A stretch of 64,000 nucleotides of DNA from an uncultured Clostridia bacterium (GCA_930989535.1 CAKNLK010000001.1:1-64000); one strand, 5' to 3'. Counted from the stretch's first letter, positions 1-8,653 are shown. Made by a program: numbers and translations. The notes: generated by a model from the sequence alone, not told the origin.

Positions 1-2
1 CG

Positions 3-320
3 GTAACGCCGCCGAATACAGGCATCATCTGTCGGCAGAACATAGAAGAACTGCGAAGAACATTTAACCGTAAGCTCCCGCATAAAATTCAGGCGCTCGA
101 ATCCTTCCTCGCCGTGTCTATGCTGATGCTGGAAGTCGTACCCGTTCCCGAAGTCGCCTATGCTTCCGAAGAACAAGTGCGCGACGTAAACGACCGCCCT
201 ATCCTCCGCGCAGCGATCCATGCCAAAGCGGACGTCATTCTCACGGGCGACAAAGACCTGCTGGAAGCAAACCTCAAACGTCCTCTTGCCTGTACCCCTG
301 CACAATTTTTGAATATGTGA
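3..320 (+). CDS. PIN-domain RNase, putative toxin, 5' end outside window
   Basis: The frame is open from the left edge, so only the last 105 residues are visible and the start is missing. The visible part carries the C-terminal half of a PIN fold as found in the COG1569-type putative toxin family: an N-D-R-P-I-L stretch, an A-A-I-H-A-K-A-D helix and strand, and the acidic T-G-D-K-D-L motif that completes the Mg2+ site of these single-strand RNases. Family knowledge suggests a toxin of a type II toxin-antitoxin pair, but no antitoxin is visible here. It is the only plus-strand gene in this corner and sits tail to tail with mobile-element genes, so it is probably accessory DNA. A strong terminator follows 13 bases after the stop. 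Confidence 0.7.
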   Translation, partial: VTPPNTGIICRQNIEELRRTFNRKLPHKIQALESFLAVSMLMLEVVPVPEVAYASEEQVRDVNDRPILRAAIHAKADVILTGDKDLLEANLKRPLACTPAQFLNM

Positions 321-332
321 CCTTATCCCCTC

Positions 333-359
333 GCGGCTGCCATTCGGCAGCCGCTTTTT
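333..359 (+). terminator. Rho-independent terminator of the PIN gene
   Basis: A perfect 9-bp stem (GCGGCTGCC / GGCAGCCGC) with the loop ATTC is followed by five T on the plus strand, 13 bases after the PIN stop codon. Confidence 0.85.
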
Positions 360-376
360 CCGTCATTTCTTTCTCC

Positions 377-1207
377 TCACATCTGCGTTCCTCTGCCGTG
401 CAACATACGGTTGAATTTGCTTGCCTGCAACGTATAAGCCGGCGTATAGAACGTATCCCAAGTTTCCTGCGTCAATGTATCCTGCCATTGCACGACGGCG
501 GGAACGGCGGCAAAGGACAGTTGCGTATATGCCATCAACACGCAATGGCGGTCTATATCGTTCGCCACGACGAGCATCTTGTCCGTATAGTTGTAGCCGC
601 GGCTTTGCAATACGTCCGCCGCCGCAACCACCATACCGCCCGAACCGCAGCAAGGCTCGTTCAGAATAAACGGCTTGTCCGGCGGCTCTCCGAGCGTGAT
701 TGCAGCCATAAACTTTGACACGTCGTAAGGCGTAAAGTATTGCCCCGCATTTTTGTTGCCGGCTTCGATTTGCATATATAGTTCGCCCAAATAATCGCCG
801 GGCTTTTGATCTTTGAGAAAACGCGGCATTTCCCGCTTCATCATCTCATAGGCTTGCTCGTAGTCGTTACAATACCGCTGCCCGAATTCGGGCTGAAAGG
901 TCAAAAGACAGTCCCAAATAATGCTTTTTGTTTTACGCAAGTTTTGTCGGAGTTTCTGTTTTCCCCTACTTGTCAGTAAACCGTTTTTATCGAACACACC
1001 GCAACTCTTTTCTTCATCGCCCGCATAAGAGATATAATCCGTCTTCTCTTTCGAGCCTTTGTCCATATACTTCATATAGTCGTCCGCAAGCCGGCTTGAA
1101 TAGAATTGACGGTTTCCGCCGTATTTCTCCGCTAAAACGGATGATTTTGCGAGATCTTCCTCATTCTGTATGTATTTGATTTTACTGTTGACATTCGGTA
1201 CACTCAT
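377..1207 (-). CDS. Short N-6 adenine DNA methylase-like protein of a mobile element
   Basis: This 276-residue protein resembles the catalytic core of HsdM-type N-6 DNA methylases: a Q-Y-F-T-P segment typical of HsdM near residue 160, and motif I (SAM binding) as E-P-C-C-G-S-G-G-M near residue 187. I do not see the NPPY/F catalytic motif; where it would be expected the protein has a W-D-T-F-Y-T-P segment and ends about 20 residues later. Short proteins of this kind are common on clostridial plasmids and conjugative elements. Its start overlaps the stop of the upstream gene by four bases (ATGA), so the two are translationally coupled. Whether it methylates DNA at all is uncertain. Confidence 0.65.
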   Translation of the reverse strand: MSVPNVNSKIKYIQNEEDLAKSSVLAEKYGGNRQFYSSRLADDYMKYMDKGSKEKTDYISYAGDEEKSCGVFDKNGLLTSRGKQKLRQNLRKTKSIIWDCLLTFQPEFGQRYCNDYEQAYEMMKREMPRFLKDQKPGDYLGELYMQIEAGNKNAGQYFTPYDVSKFMAAITLGEPPDKPFILNEPCCGSGGMVVAAADVLQSRGYNYTDKMLVVANDIDRHCVLMAYTQLSFAAVPAVVQWQDTLTQETWDTFYTPAYTLQASKFNRMLHGRGTQM

Positions 1208-1671
1208 TTATTCCCGAATTTTTGTTCGAGTGTGAGGATGATTTTTGCAAAGCGAACGGGCAAATCGTCAAAAAATCCGTCCTCTACTTTGCGCGGCAAA
1301 GGCGGAGAACCCGAAAGTTCGCCCAAGTTCATGTTATAGAGCGAGGAAAGCAGGCGTTCCATGACCGCGATATGTATATCCATTTTCTGCCCCTGCACTT
1401 TCAGAAATTTACCTGTTTCGTCGGTAATGCTTTCGATCTTCCGCATTTCCTCGTACAGTTTGTCCAATGCCATGGCGGACGGAACCGCAGCTGCCGCCGG
1501 CGTAGTGGGCGGCGTCGCGTTCAGAGCGTCCACGCCGAGGCGGATAAGACTGGTCATGAATTCGTTCTTATTTCGGAATTCCTTTGAATGGGCTTTGTAG
1601 AGATTCCCGATTTCGACCACAAGGTCTGGATCGTAGAGCCGGATTGTGTACTTCATTTCAAAATTGCTCAT
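1204..1671 (-). CDS. Hypothetical mobile-element protein with RHH-like N-terminus
   Basis: I do not recognise a named family. The 155-residue protein begins with a short strand (Y-T-I-R-L-Y) followed by two helices ending in F-M-T-S-L-I-R-L-G-V, which fits a ribbon-helix-helix DNA-binding fold in about the first 50 residues. A linker rich in Ala, Pro and Thr (residues 52-67) leads to a helical C-terminal part with coiled-coil character. It overlaps its neighbours on both sides by ATGA junctions, so it belongs to the same transcription unit as the N-6 methylase-like gene. Comparable small RHH proteins occur on plasmids and conjugative elements in partition or regulatory roles; the role here is an inference. 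Confidence 0.5.
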   Translation of the reverse strand: MSNFEMKYTIRLYDPDLVVEIGNLYKAHSKEFRNKNEFMTSLIRLGVDALNATPPTTPAAAAVPSAMALDKLYEEMRKIESITDETGKFLKVQGQKMDIHIAVMERLLSSLYNMNLGELSGSPPLPRKVEDGFFDDLPVRFAKIILTLEQKFGNK

Positions 1672-1835
1672 GCCGCGTCCTCTCCTTTTGTTTCGTTTCC
1701 TTCTTCCGTATAGGAATCTTCCGTTTCCTCCGCAAGCGGGTTTTCAGCTTCCGTGGCGTCCCAGTCGATATAGTGCTGCGCGATCACGCCGCGAAAGTAA
1801 TAGATAAACTTCCTTGACGATCTTTTCCCCTTATC
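1668..1835 (-). pseudogene. Beheaded C-terminal remnant of a mobile-element gene
   Basis: Only the last roughly 50 codons look like real coding sequence: an aromatic, basic stretch (F-I-Y-Y-F-R-G-V-I-A-Q-H-Y) followed by a very acidic tail. Upstream, the same frame runs into the 3' end of the ECF ATPase gene, where it is only an alternative frame of that gene. The gene therefore seems to have lost its 5' part at a junction near 1830, immediately after the ECF stop codon at 1838. Its stop overlaps the start of the next gene (ATGA), as in an intact operon. I cannot name the parent family. Confidence 0.45.
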
Positions 1836-1837
1836 AT

Positions 1838-3250
1838 TTACGGAGAAAAATATTCTCTTACGAGTTCTTTTCCGCCGCATTTTGCGACGACTCCGTTCTC
1901 GATGAGGCACGCCCTGTCGCACAAGGCCTCGGCGCAGCGCACGTCGTGGGTAATGGTTATCATTGTGTTGCCCGACTGTATGTGCAGCTTATTGAGTATC
2001 TCCACCATTTGGCACAGACCGTCGTAGTCCTGCCCCACCGTCGGTTCGTCCAACAACAGAACTTCCGGTTCGCATGCGGCGACCGCAGCTATCGAAACGC
2101 GGCGCTTCTGTCCTTCCGAAAGCGACTGCGGATGCCGTTCCCATAGGTGCTTTACGCCGAACAGCTCCGCGATCTCTGCGGCGTATTCTTCGCTCTTTGC
2201 CCCGAACGAAATCTCCTGCCGCACGGTAGGCATGAAAAGCTGGTAATCAGGATTTTGGTAAACAACGCCCACCTTTTTATACCACGCCTTGTTTCCTTTC
2301 GGCTTTTGTTTGAATTTCTCGTCTATGTACTGCGCAATATTGCCGCCCGTGGGTTTATACAGCCGCGCGATCAGGCGCAGGAGCGTCGTCTTTCCGCTGC
2401 CGTTTTCGCCGAGAAAAACCGTTCTGCCGCCCTTCGGGATTTCAAGCGTAATGTCTTTGAGTATCTCCCTGTCTCTTACGGAGAATTTAACATTTTTAAG
2501 CGAGAAAACCGACGATTGCCCCACACATATGTGGCAACTATCTTCTATTTTTGCCGTCTGCGCCTGCAAATACGCCGCCTTATCCTCTATTCTCTTTACC
2601 GTCTTGTTGCCGATGTGCCAGACCGTATCGACAAACGGCAGAACCATATCGAGCCTGTGTTCTATGACGACCACGCAATAACCCGCCTGCGCGAGCGAGC
2701 GCAGCGTGCCCATGAGCATTGCCGCGCCGTCTTTATCAAGATTTGCGAGCGGTTCGTCGAGAATGATGATCTTCTGCCCCATCGCCAGCGTGCTTGCGGT
2801 TATCAGCCGCTGTTTCTGCCCGCCCGAAAGGGTGCGGCACTTCCAACTTTTATCGAGCTTTAAGAGGTTGCAGACAATATCTATTTGCTTTTGTATCTTT
2901 TCGGGCGGGAAAGCGAGGTTTTCGCAGCCGAAAGCGATTTCGTCCTCTACGATCTTCTGAATGATCTGCTCGTCGGCATTCTGCAAGACAACGCCCACTT
3001 TGCGGCAGATATAGCCGAGCTTTTTGCCCTTGATGTCCTCGCCCGCTATCTTGACTTCTCCCGTAAGTTCGCCGTAATTGACATTGGGGATGATGCCCGA
3101 AACGATATACATTAAGGTGCTCTTTCCCTCGCCCGAATGCCCGGAAAGGAGCGTCACTTCTCCGTACTCTGCGGTAAAATCGGTGTTTTCGAGTATCTTG
3201 GTCTTTCCGTCATAGGAAAAAGTTACTTGTTTCAATTCTATCGCGTTCAT
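1838..3250 (-). CDS. ECF transporter double ATPase (fused EcfA-EcfA')
   Basis: Two complete ABC ATPase domains are fused in 470 residues. The first has Walker A G-H-S-G-E-G-K-S-T near residue 37, signature L-S-G-G-Q-K-Q-R and Walker B I-I-L-D-E-P. The second has Walker A G-E-N-G-S-G-K-T-T near residue 282, signature L-S-E-G-Q-K-R-R and Walker B L-L-L-D-E-P-T. Fused ATPases of this kind energise group II energy-coupling-factor importers for vitamins, metals or other small solutes at the membrane. The start overlaps the EcfT stop (3247-3250, ATGA), and the S component follows upstream, so all three core ECF parts are encoded together. It is the last gene of the transporter cassette, and the mobile-element remnant begins immediately after its stop. 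Confidence 0.88.
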   Translation of the reverse strand: MNAIELKQVTFSYDGKTKILENTDFTAEYGEVTLLSGHSGEGKSTLMYIVSGIIPNVNYGELTGEVKIAGEDIKGKKLGYICRKVGVVLQNADEQIIQKIVEDEIAFGCENLAFPPEKIQKQIDIVCNLLKLDKSWKCRTLSGGQKQRLITASTLAMGQKIIILDEPLANLDKDGAAMLMGTLRSLAQAGYCVVVIEHRLDMVLPFVDTVWHIGNKTVKRIEDKAAYLQAQTAKIEDSCHICVGQSSVFSLKNVKFSVRDREILKDITLEIPKGGRTVFLGENGSGKTTLLRLIARLYKPTGGNIAQYIDEKFKQKPKGNKAWYKKVGVVYQNPDYQLFMPTVRQEISFGAKSEEYAAEIAELFGVKHLWERHPQSLSEGQKRRVSIAAVAACEPEVLLLDEPTVGQDYDGLCQMVEILNKLHIQSGNTMITITHDVRCAEALCDRACLIENGVVAKCGGKELVREYFSP

Positions 3251-3924
3251 AATACGACCACCGACACAGCGCCCGCAACAATTCCGAGGATGAACAGCAC
3301 GTCGGAAAGAGCAGGATATTCCTTTTTATAGATAGAGTACAGGCTGCCGCCCAGCGCAAAGCCGCGCGTTTCGACGGACAGCGCGAGCGTATCTGAAATA
3401 TTCACCAGTCGCATGACAAACGGCACGAGAAAGGCGCGGTATAAGATTTTGGGGTTTAATATGCTGCCCGCGCCGCGCGTTTTCATCGCCTCGCGTACGC
3501 GACCTATCTCCCCTTTGAGCATGGGCACAAAGGACATAGAGATGAGCATACCCAAAGTGATTGCACGCGGCGTATGTATCTGCGACAGGCTCCTCGTCAT
3601 CCTGACCGCGGAGACAGACATACTAATTGCCACACCCAGAAAGAGCGCGCCGAAACGATTGAGCATTGCCAGCGCAGCAGAAAAATCTCCGCCCGCCGAA
3701 GCATAGGCGATGCCGGCAAATGCTCCGCCGAACACGATAAACGCGGGCAACATTTTAAGTACCCCTTTCCAGCACCCGAACAAACAAAGCCATACGAGTA
3801 CGCCCAAAAGATACCAGCACAAATTTTCATTCCGCGCTACGACCAGCCCGAAGATGATAACAAAAAGCGACGAGGCAATTGCTATGAGCGGGTACAATTT
3901 TGTTTTGAACCTGAAAAACGTCAC
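3247..3924 (-). CDS. ECF transporter T component (EcfT)
   Basis: This 225-residue polytopic membrane protein has about five hydrophobic segments and both EcfT coupling-helix signatures, seen as R-E-A-M-K-T-R-G and S-V-E-T-R-G-F in the C-terminal half; these Ala/Glu-Arg-Gly motifs seat into the ATPase grooves. It couples ATP hydrolysis by the double ATPase to toppling of the substrate-binding S component. Start and stop both overlap their neighbours by four bases, indicating translational coupling and roughly equal amounts of the T, S and A parts. Substrate specificity cannot be read from this subunit. Confidence 0.85.
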   Translation of the reverse strand: MTFFRFKTKLYPLIAIASSLFVIIFGLVVARNENLCWYLLGVLVWLCLFGCWKGVLKMLPAFIVFGGAFAGIAYASAGGDFSAALAMLNRFGALFLGVAISMSVSAVRMTRSLSQIHTPRAITLGMLISMSFVPMLKGEIGRVREAMKTRGAGSILNPKILYRAFLVPFVMRLVNISDTLALSVETRGFALGGSLYSIYKKEYPALSDVLFILGIVAGAVSVVVL

Positions 3925-4637
3925 TTTTTAAGTACCCCCGCCTTTTTGAGTTCACGCGAAATCACCATTCCAATGACCGAGCCGACAAAGCACAGTACAA
4001 CAATAGCCGCCGTCATACCGACAATTACCCACGGATCGGTCGCGCCCAAAAACATGGTGACCGCCTCGTTCTCCTCGCCCGTCACGGTGTAGTTCACGTT
4101 GTAATAAAACCAGAGAAGCGGCACGGTGAGCGGCATATACAGCGTGCCCGCCATAACGCACGCCCAGTCATTTTTATAGCTGCGGAAGATGGCAAACACC
4201 AAAAGTTCCACCACAACCGCACACACGGCGATGAGCGCCATAGGCGGGAACATCATCACCAAAAAAAGCGCGATAAATATTCCCATAATGGTCATGGAAC
4301 CGGCTTTTCGCACCTTCATAAGCCCTATCACGGGAAATATGGAAAATTGCAGTCCAAGCCCCAACTGAATGATTCCGAACACGGGAACGTGAATGAGAAG
4401 CGGCATGATTGCGCTCGTCACCAATGTACACGCCGTGATGATGGCGAGAAATACGATGTCCTTAATCTTGAATCTGCGGAACATCTTGCTTTCGTCTCCG
4501 TCACGCGCCTCGCGCTTTTTGCGCTTTTCTTCAAAAGCCGCCTGCTTGGGAGCAACGACCGCCTGCATTGCAAGTGTATTTTCTATGAGAGCGGCGACAT
4601 CGACGTTTTGTGTTGTGGTTTTGCTCGTATTTTCCAT
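3921..4637 (-). CDS. ECF transporter S component, MptD-like family
   Basis: The 238-residue protein starts with a hydrophilic, charged extension of about 55 residues and then has five or six membrane spans. The segment starting I-K-D-I-V-F-L-A-I-I-T-A matches the start of MptD-family putative S components, which are usually found next to EcfT and an EcfA fusion, as here. The S component determines substrate, but MptD-type substrates are not firmly established. The location beside CydDC-like and IrtAB-like ABC pairs suggests a metal-, haem- or metallophore-related solute; this is inference from context only. Confidence 0.7.
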   Translation of the reverse strand: MENTSKTTTQNVDVAALIENTLAMQAVVAPKQAAFEEKRKKREARDGDESKMFRRFKIKDIVFLAIITACTLVTSAIMPLLIHVPVFGIIQLGLGLQFSIFPVIGLMKVRKAGSMTIMGIFIALFLVMMFPPMALIAVCAVVVELLVFAIFRSYKNDWACVMAGTLYMPLTVPLLWFYYNVNYTVTGEENEAVTMFLGATDPWVIVGMTAAIVVLCFVGSVIGMVISRELKKAGVLKK

Positions 4638-4640
4638 ATA

Positions 4641-6338
4641 TCACTTTACTTCCTGCATTACTCCGCTGTTCACGCGGTAGATTCTGTCCGCAATCGCCAT
4701 TGTCGATTCGCGGTGCGATACGAGGATAATGCTCTTTTTGCTCTTTTGTTCGGCGAGAGATTTCAAAATCATTCCCTCATTGATAGAATCGACGTTGCTC
4801 GTCGGTTCGTCCAGCAAAATGAGCTGACTGCCCTTTAAGAACGCCCGCGCAAGCCCGATACGCTGTTTTTCGCCCGCCGAAAGATTGTCGCCCATTGCAC
4901 CCACCTGCGTCTTATAGCCGTCGGGAAGCGACATGATAAAATCGTGCACCGACGCCATTTTGCATGCCCTTTCGATTTCTTCCTGCGTGGCGTCCGGCTT
5001 TGCGATTCGCAGGTTATCCTCGATGCTCTCGTCGAAGAGATAGGTCGTCTGCGAGACCATAGTTACGTTGTCGAGCAGATTGTCAGAATCGATTTTATCG
5101 ACGTCGATGCCGTTGTAGTCGATTTCGCCCTTGTCCTTCTCCCAAAAACGCAAGAGGAGTTTTAAGAAGGTCGATTTTCCGCAGCCGCTCTCGCCGACGA
5201 TGCCTATAATTTCACCCTTTTCGGCGTGCATGCACACATCTTTGAGGACGGGAGCATTCTTCTCATATGCAAAGGACAGGTCTTTCACGTTGAGATTTTT
5301 GTAATCGAATGTTTTTCCGTTCTTTACAGGCGTTACGGCAGGCTTTTCTTCCAAAAGGTTGAGTACCCTATCACCGCTTGCAAAGGTCTGCGTTAAATTG
5401 CCGGGCAGAGCGGACACCGCCAGCACGGGGCCGAAACTTCCGAAAATCGTCACAACGCCGATGAGCATTCTTCCGAGGTCAAGCACATCTGCCGACACCA
5501 ATACAATGCCGACAATCAGCGAGATTACGATGAACAGCGTTACGCAAAGTTCGGTTGCCGCGCCTGCCTTTGTGATGCCGTTTTTCATTTTCTTCGTCTC
5601 TTTCAGAAGAATATCCGAACGGCGGTTGACTTCTCCTTCCCTGTCCTTTTCGGCGTTATTCAGTACAATGTCCTTAATGCCCTTGATACTGTCGAGGAAG
5701 TAAGCGTTGAACGAGGCGAACTCCCTGCGATAGTTTACGCCAGACACTTTGAGCTTGCCCGACGAAATGAGCGGCACGACGATACCGATAACGATAAATC
5801 CTGCGAGCGCGACTAACGCGAGATACCAGCTTGCGATGAAGCCCACGAACAGGAACACGGCGAGCGACACCAAAACGGCAATACAGATGGGGCTGATGGT
5901 ATGCGCATAGAATACTTCCAGCGTCTCGATATCCGAAGTGATCATGGCGATGATGCTGCCCTTCTGTTTACTTTCGAGTTTTGCGGGGCATAGCACCCGC
6001 AATGCGCCGAAAATCTTTTCGCGCAGCACCGCCAACAACCTGAAAGCAATATAGTGATTGGAATACTGTTCTAAATAGCGCAGTCCGCCTCGAATGACGC
6101 CGCAGCCGACGGCAAGCCCGATAATCCAACCCCACGCGAGCGGAATTTCTGCGCACAGACCGAGAATACCCAAAGCCTTTGCCACGCCCGTTGCACCGAA
6201 CACCGTCACGCCCATCACCGCGATAAAACCGATGGAGCCGTTGATGACGGCGAGTACCATGATATACGAGAGAGAGCCGAGCAGGACGATGAGGCTCGCC
6301 ATAATTTTAGCGCCACTTCTGCGAAGTTTCTCTTTCAT
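4641..6338 (-). CDS. ABC exporter-fold half-transporter, CydC-like
   Basis: A membrane domain of six spans (about residues 1-310) is followed by an ATPase domain with Walker A G-E-S-G-C-G-K-S-T and Walker B I-L-L-D-E-P-T. The signature is L-S-A-G-E-K-Q-R, a variant of LSGGQ, as often seen in one half of a heterodimeric ABC transporter. I chose the ATG at 6338 because GGAGGT precedes it by a good distance; a longer frame to 6407 has no better site and would run deep into the neighbour. The gap to the upstream gene is only 4 bases, so it very likely forms a heterodimer with the CydD-like partner. CydDC-type pairs export thiols or bind haem, but the true substrate here is unknown. Confidence 0.75.
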   Translation of the reverse strand: MKEKLRRSGAKIMASLIVLLGSLSYIMVLAVINGSIGFIAVMGVTVFGATGVAKALGILGLCAEIPLAWGWIIGLAVGCGVIRGGLRYLEQYSNHYIAFRLLAVLREKIFGALRVLCPAKLESKQKGSIIAMITSDIETLEVFYAHTISPICIAVLVSLAVFLFVGFIASWYLALVALAGFIVIGIVVPLISSGKLKVSGVNYRREFASFNAYFLDSIKGIKDIVLNNAEKDREGEVNRRSDILLKETKKMKNGITKAGAATELCVTLFIVISLIVGIVLVSADVLDLGRMLIGVVTIFGSFGPVLAVSALPGNLTQTFASGDRVLNLLEEKPAVTPVKNGKTFDYKNLNVKDLSFAYEKNAPVLKDVCMHAEKGEIIGIVGESGCGKSTFLKLLLRFWEKDKGEIDYNGIDVDKIDSDNLLDNVTMVSQTTYLFDESIEDNLRIAKPDATQEEIERACKMASVHDFIMSLPDGYKTQVGAMGDNLSAGEKQRIGLARAFLKGSQLILLDEPTSNVDSINEGMILKSLAEQKSKKSIILVSHRESTMAIADRIYRVNSGVMQEVK

Positions 6339-6342
6339 GCTT

Positions 6343-8073
6343 TTACCTCCGCGCATGCCTTTTATACCCGTCTTCCAGCGATTTCTGCGTGACATACAAC
6401 TTCGCATAATCGCCGTTTTTGAACATTAACTCGCTGTGCGAGCCATATTCTCTCACTTCTCCATCTTCCATGTAATAGATATTATCCGCCGGAACGACGT
6501 TTGCAAGGCGATGGGAAATAACGATAACGCTCTTTTCCCTGCTCATGGACTTGATGTTGTCCATAATGATTGCTTCGCTCTCAATGTCGATATTGCTCGT
6601 CGCCTCGTCAAAGACGTAGATATCTTTGTCTGCAACAAGGTTCACCGCGAGCGCGAGCCGCTGCTTCTGCCCGCCCGATACGTTGCTTGCGTCCTCCGTG
6701 ATGACCTTATCCAGTCCGCCGTTTTCTTTGATAAAATCGGCGAGGTTGACTGCCTCTAATGCCGCCCAGATTTCTTCGTCGCTCGCGTTCTTCTTTGCAA
6801 GTTCAAAGTTGGCGCGCACGGTATCGTTGAAGATATAGGTGTTGTACGAAACGGACGCGAGGTGGGAATAGTACGACTCGCGCGTCACGCTTTCGAGCGG
6901 CTGTCCGCCCACCGTAACGTTGCCCGCCTTCGGGCGGTACGCGCCGACGAGCATATTGACGACGGTGCTCTTTCCGCAGCCGCTCTCGCCGACGATGGCC
7001 GTCATACCCTTTTCGGGGAAGGTCATGGACACATTTTTCAAAACGTCGCGCTTGCCGTCATAGGAGAATGTCACGCCGTTTAATTTGAGTTCTGTTCCCT
7101 TTACTTCATTTGCTCCCCATACAGGATCGGGAACGTTGAGGAGAGATATTATTTTTCTGCCCGCGCTCGCGCCGTTCATGGCGACGTGGAACGCAGAGCC
7201 GAGCGAACGGAGCGGCAGGAAAAACTCCACCGCCACGAGAATGAGAAAGAGCGCGGCGGCAGGCGCAAGCCAGCCGTTTATAAGCCCCACGATCGCAAGC
7301 GCGATTCCTGCGCCCGCGCCACCGTATGCCACCAAGTCCATAATCGTCGTGCTGGCAAGCTGCATGACGAGCACCTTCATCGTGATCTTGCGGAACTCTT
7401 CCGCGCTCGCATTCATCTTGACGTGGCGGGCGGCATCCGCTTTGAAAATTTTGAGTTCTTTCAACCCCTGCACGCTGTCCAAAAAACCGTCGCCCATCGA
7501 GGTGTATTTGCCCCAATACTTTGCAAATATCTTTTTGGCATACTTTGAAACTGCCACGATGGACACGGGAATGAGCGGCACGCACGCCAAGAGCACAAGC
7601 GAAGTGCGCCAGTCGATCCCCACGCAGATGCAAAACAGGAGAAGCGGTGCGAGCATAGAAAAGAAAAACTGCGGCAAGTAGGTTGAATAGTACAGATCAA
7701 GTTGCTCGATACCCTCCATACTCACCTGCGTCAGCCCCGCCATGCTCATGCCGTCCGTCGAGCGCACGCCGAGTTTTAAGATCTTATCATAAGTACGCTC
7801 GCGCAAGTCCTTTTTGACCTTGCGCCCCAGCATATCTTTGAGGCTGCCCGTACAGCGGCTGGCGATATAGCGCACGATAATGGCAACGACCGCCGCTATC
7901 GCGGGATATATGTAGGCGAGCGGCTCGTACCCTTCGATGAGGAAGTACACCGCCCAGCAGATGCTCGCTGTGATGCCGATGTTGGCGAACATCCCCAACA
8001 CCATGAAAAGGACGGTATAAACGACGTATCTTTTGTTTCCGCCGATGAGTTTTAAGAGTTCTTTATCAAACAT
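6343..8073 (-). CDS. ABC exporter-fold half-transporter, CydD-like
   Basis: The 576-residue protein has an N-terminal six-span membrane domain and a C-terminal ATPase: Walker A G-E-S-G-C-G-K-S-T, signature V-S-G-G-Q-K-Q-R, Walker B I-Y-V-F-D-E-A-T and an H-loop in I-S-H-R-L. Partner and gene order (CydD-like first, CydC-like second) are as in cydDC operons. Its start overlaps the stop of the YgbA-type gene by eight bases. No cytochrome bd genes are nearby, so a role in cytochrome assembly is not supported by context; export of a thiol, haem-like or metal-related compound is possible. Confidence 0.75.
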   Translation of the reverse strand: MFDKELLKLIGGNKRYVVYTVLFMVLGMFANIGITASICWAVYFLIEGYEPLAYIYPAIAAVVAIIVRYIASRCTGSLKDMLGRKVKKDLRERTYDKILKLGVRSTDGMSMAGLTQVSMEGIEQLDLYYSTYLPQFFFSMLAPLLLFCICVGIDWRTSLVLLACVPLIPVSIVAVSKYAKKIFAKYWGKYTSMGDGFLDSVQGLKELKIFKADAARHVKMNASAEEFRKITMKVLVMQLASTTIMDLVAYGGAGAGIALAIVGLINGWLAPAAALFLILVAVEFFLPLRSLGSAFHVAMNGASAGRKIISLLNVPDPVWGANEVKGTELKLNGVTFSYDGKRDVLKNVSMTFPEKGMTAIVGESGCGKSTVVNMLVGAYRPKAGNVTVGGQPLESVTRESYYSHLASVSYNTYIFNDTVRANFELAKKNASDEEIWAALEAVNLADFIKENGGLDKVITEDASNVSGGQKQRLALAVNLVADKDIYVFDEATSNIDIESEAIIMDNIKSMSREKSVIVISHRLANVVPADNIYYMEDGEVREYGSHSELMFKNGDYAKLYVTQKSLEDGYKRHARR

Positions 8074-8449
8074 CTGCTTTTGCCTTTGCCTCTTTTTTTA
8101 ATTTCCTTTTATAATTTATCATCTGAAAGACATGTCTGAATGCAAACACGGGGTGCGTGAATATCATTCTCGGCCCCGACCACTTCATAACATCCTTTAT
8201 CTTCTCCCGCATATCCGGTTTATAGCAGTGAATCTTGCACAAAGAACAAAACTTTTTGTTGACCTTGAACGGACATTTTTCAAGGCGGAACAGCGCGTAT
8301 TCCGTGAGCGCCGTACATTCTTCGCAGAGTCCCCCTCTCGTTCCGTGGTTGCCGCGACAATACTTTCGTATCATGACGGGAATAAGTTTCCTCTCCTTCT
8401 CCCACGCTTTCAGTTCTTTCGGCTTTTTGTTTGTTTTCCTTTCTTTCAT
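8066..8449 (-). CDS. YgbA-type nitrosative-stress family protein
   Basis: The protein resembles the YgbA (nitrous oxide-stimulated promoter) family: a basic N-terminus, then I-R-K-Y-C-R-G-N-H-G, a C-E-E-C pair, a C-P-F segment, and C-S-L-C-K-I-H-C-Y. The ordered Cys and His residues could hold an iron-sulfur cluster or zinc. In E. coli the homologue is NO-inducible and linked to recovery from nitrosative stress. I chose the ATG at 8449 (AGAGG upstream); the frame stays open to 8539 but lacks a better site. It is the first gene downstream of the strong promoter at 8571-8599, so it leads the CydDC-like/ECF unit, which hints that the cassette responds to metal or NO stress. Confidence 0.7.
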   Translation of the reverse strand: MKERKTNKKPKELKAWEKERKLIPVMIRKYCRGNHGTRGGLCEECTALTEYALFRLEKCPFKVNKKFCSLCKIHCYKPDMREKIKDVMKWSGPRMIFTHPVFAFRHVFQMINYKRKLKKEAKAKADV

Positions 8450-8468
8450 GCTCGGCCTCTTTTTGTTG

Positions 8469-8484
8469 GTTAGCATATGCGAAC
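8469..8484. promoter_or_regulatory. Palindromic operator GTTAGC-ATAT-GCGAAC
   Basis: This is a 6-4-6 palindrome with one mismatch, matching the two sites at 12386-12407 and 12451-12466. It lies in the untranslated leader about 20 bases upstream of the YgbA start and about 85 bases downstream of the promoter -10. A second dyad, ATGTTC-G-GAACAT, lies at 8497-8509. A shared repressor for both transporter units is the simplest reading. Confidence 0.55.
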
Positions 8485-8570
8485 ATAAAATTAAAAATGT
8501 TCGGAACATGATTGTGAACTGCGAACAAAATAAATTCACGCATACAGTTCCCTATTGCGAAGCAATGTAT

Positions 8571-8599
8571 AGTATAATTGTTCTGACAAAAAATGTCAA
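8571..8599 (-). promoter_or_regulatory. Sigma-A promoter of the YgbA/CydDC-like/ECF unit
   Basis: On the minus strand TTGACA (8594-8599) and TATACT (8571-8576) are separated by exactly 17 bases. The -35 lies inside an inverted repeat, TGACA-TTTTT-TGTCA, which could be a further operator. The leader to the YgbA start is roughly 115 bases. Confidence 0.75.
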
Positions 8600-8653
8600 A
8601 TAAATTCACCATGGTTAATAATTTTTTTATCCGATTTACGATACAAATTAGAA

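Noticed and set aside
6339-6407. 23-residue N-terminal extension of the CydC-like protein
   Set aside because: It lies inside the end of the CydD-like gene; GGAGGT before the ATG at 6338 decides the start.
8450-8539. N-terminal extension of the YgbA protein
   Set aside because: The open frame continues upstream, but it would translate through the palindromic operator, and the ATG at 8449 has the better site.
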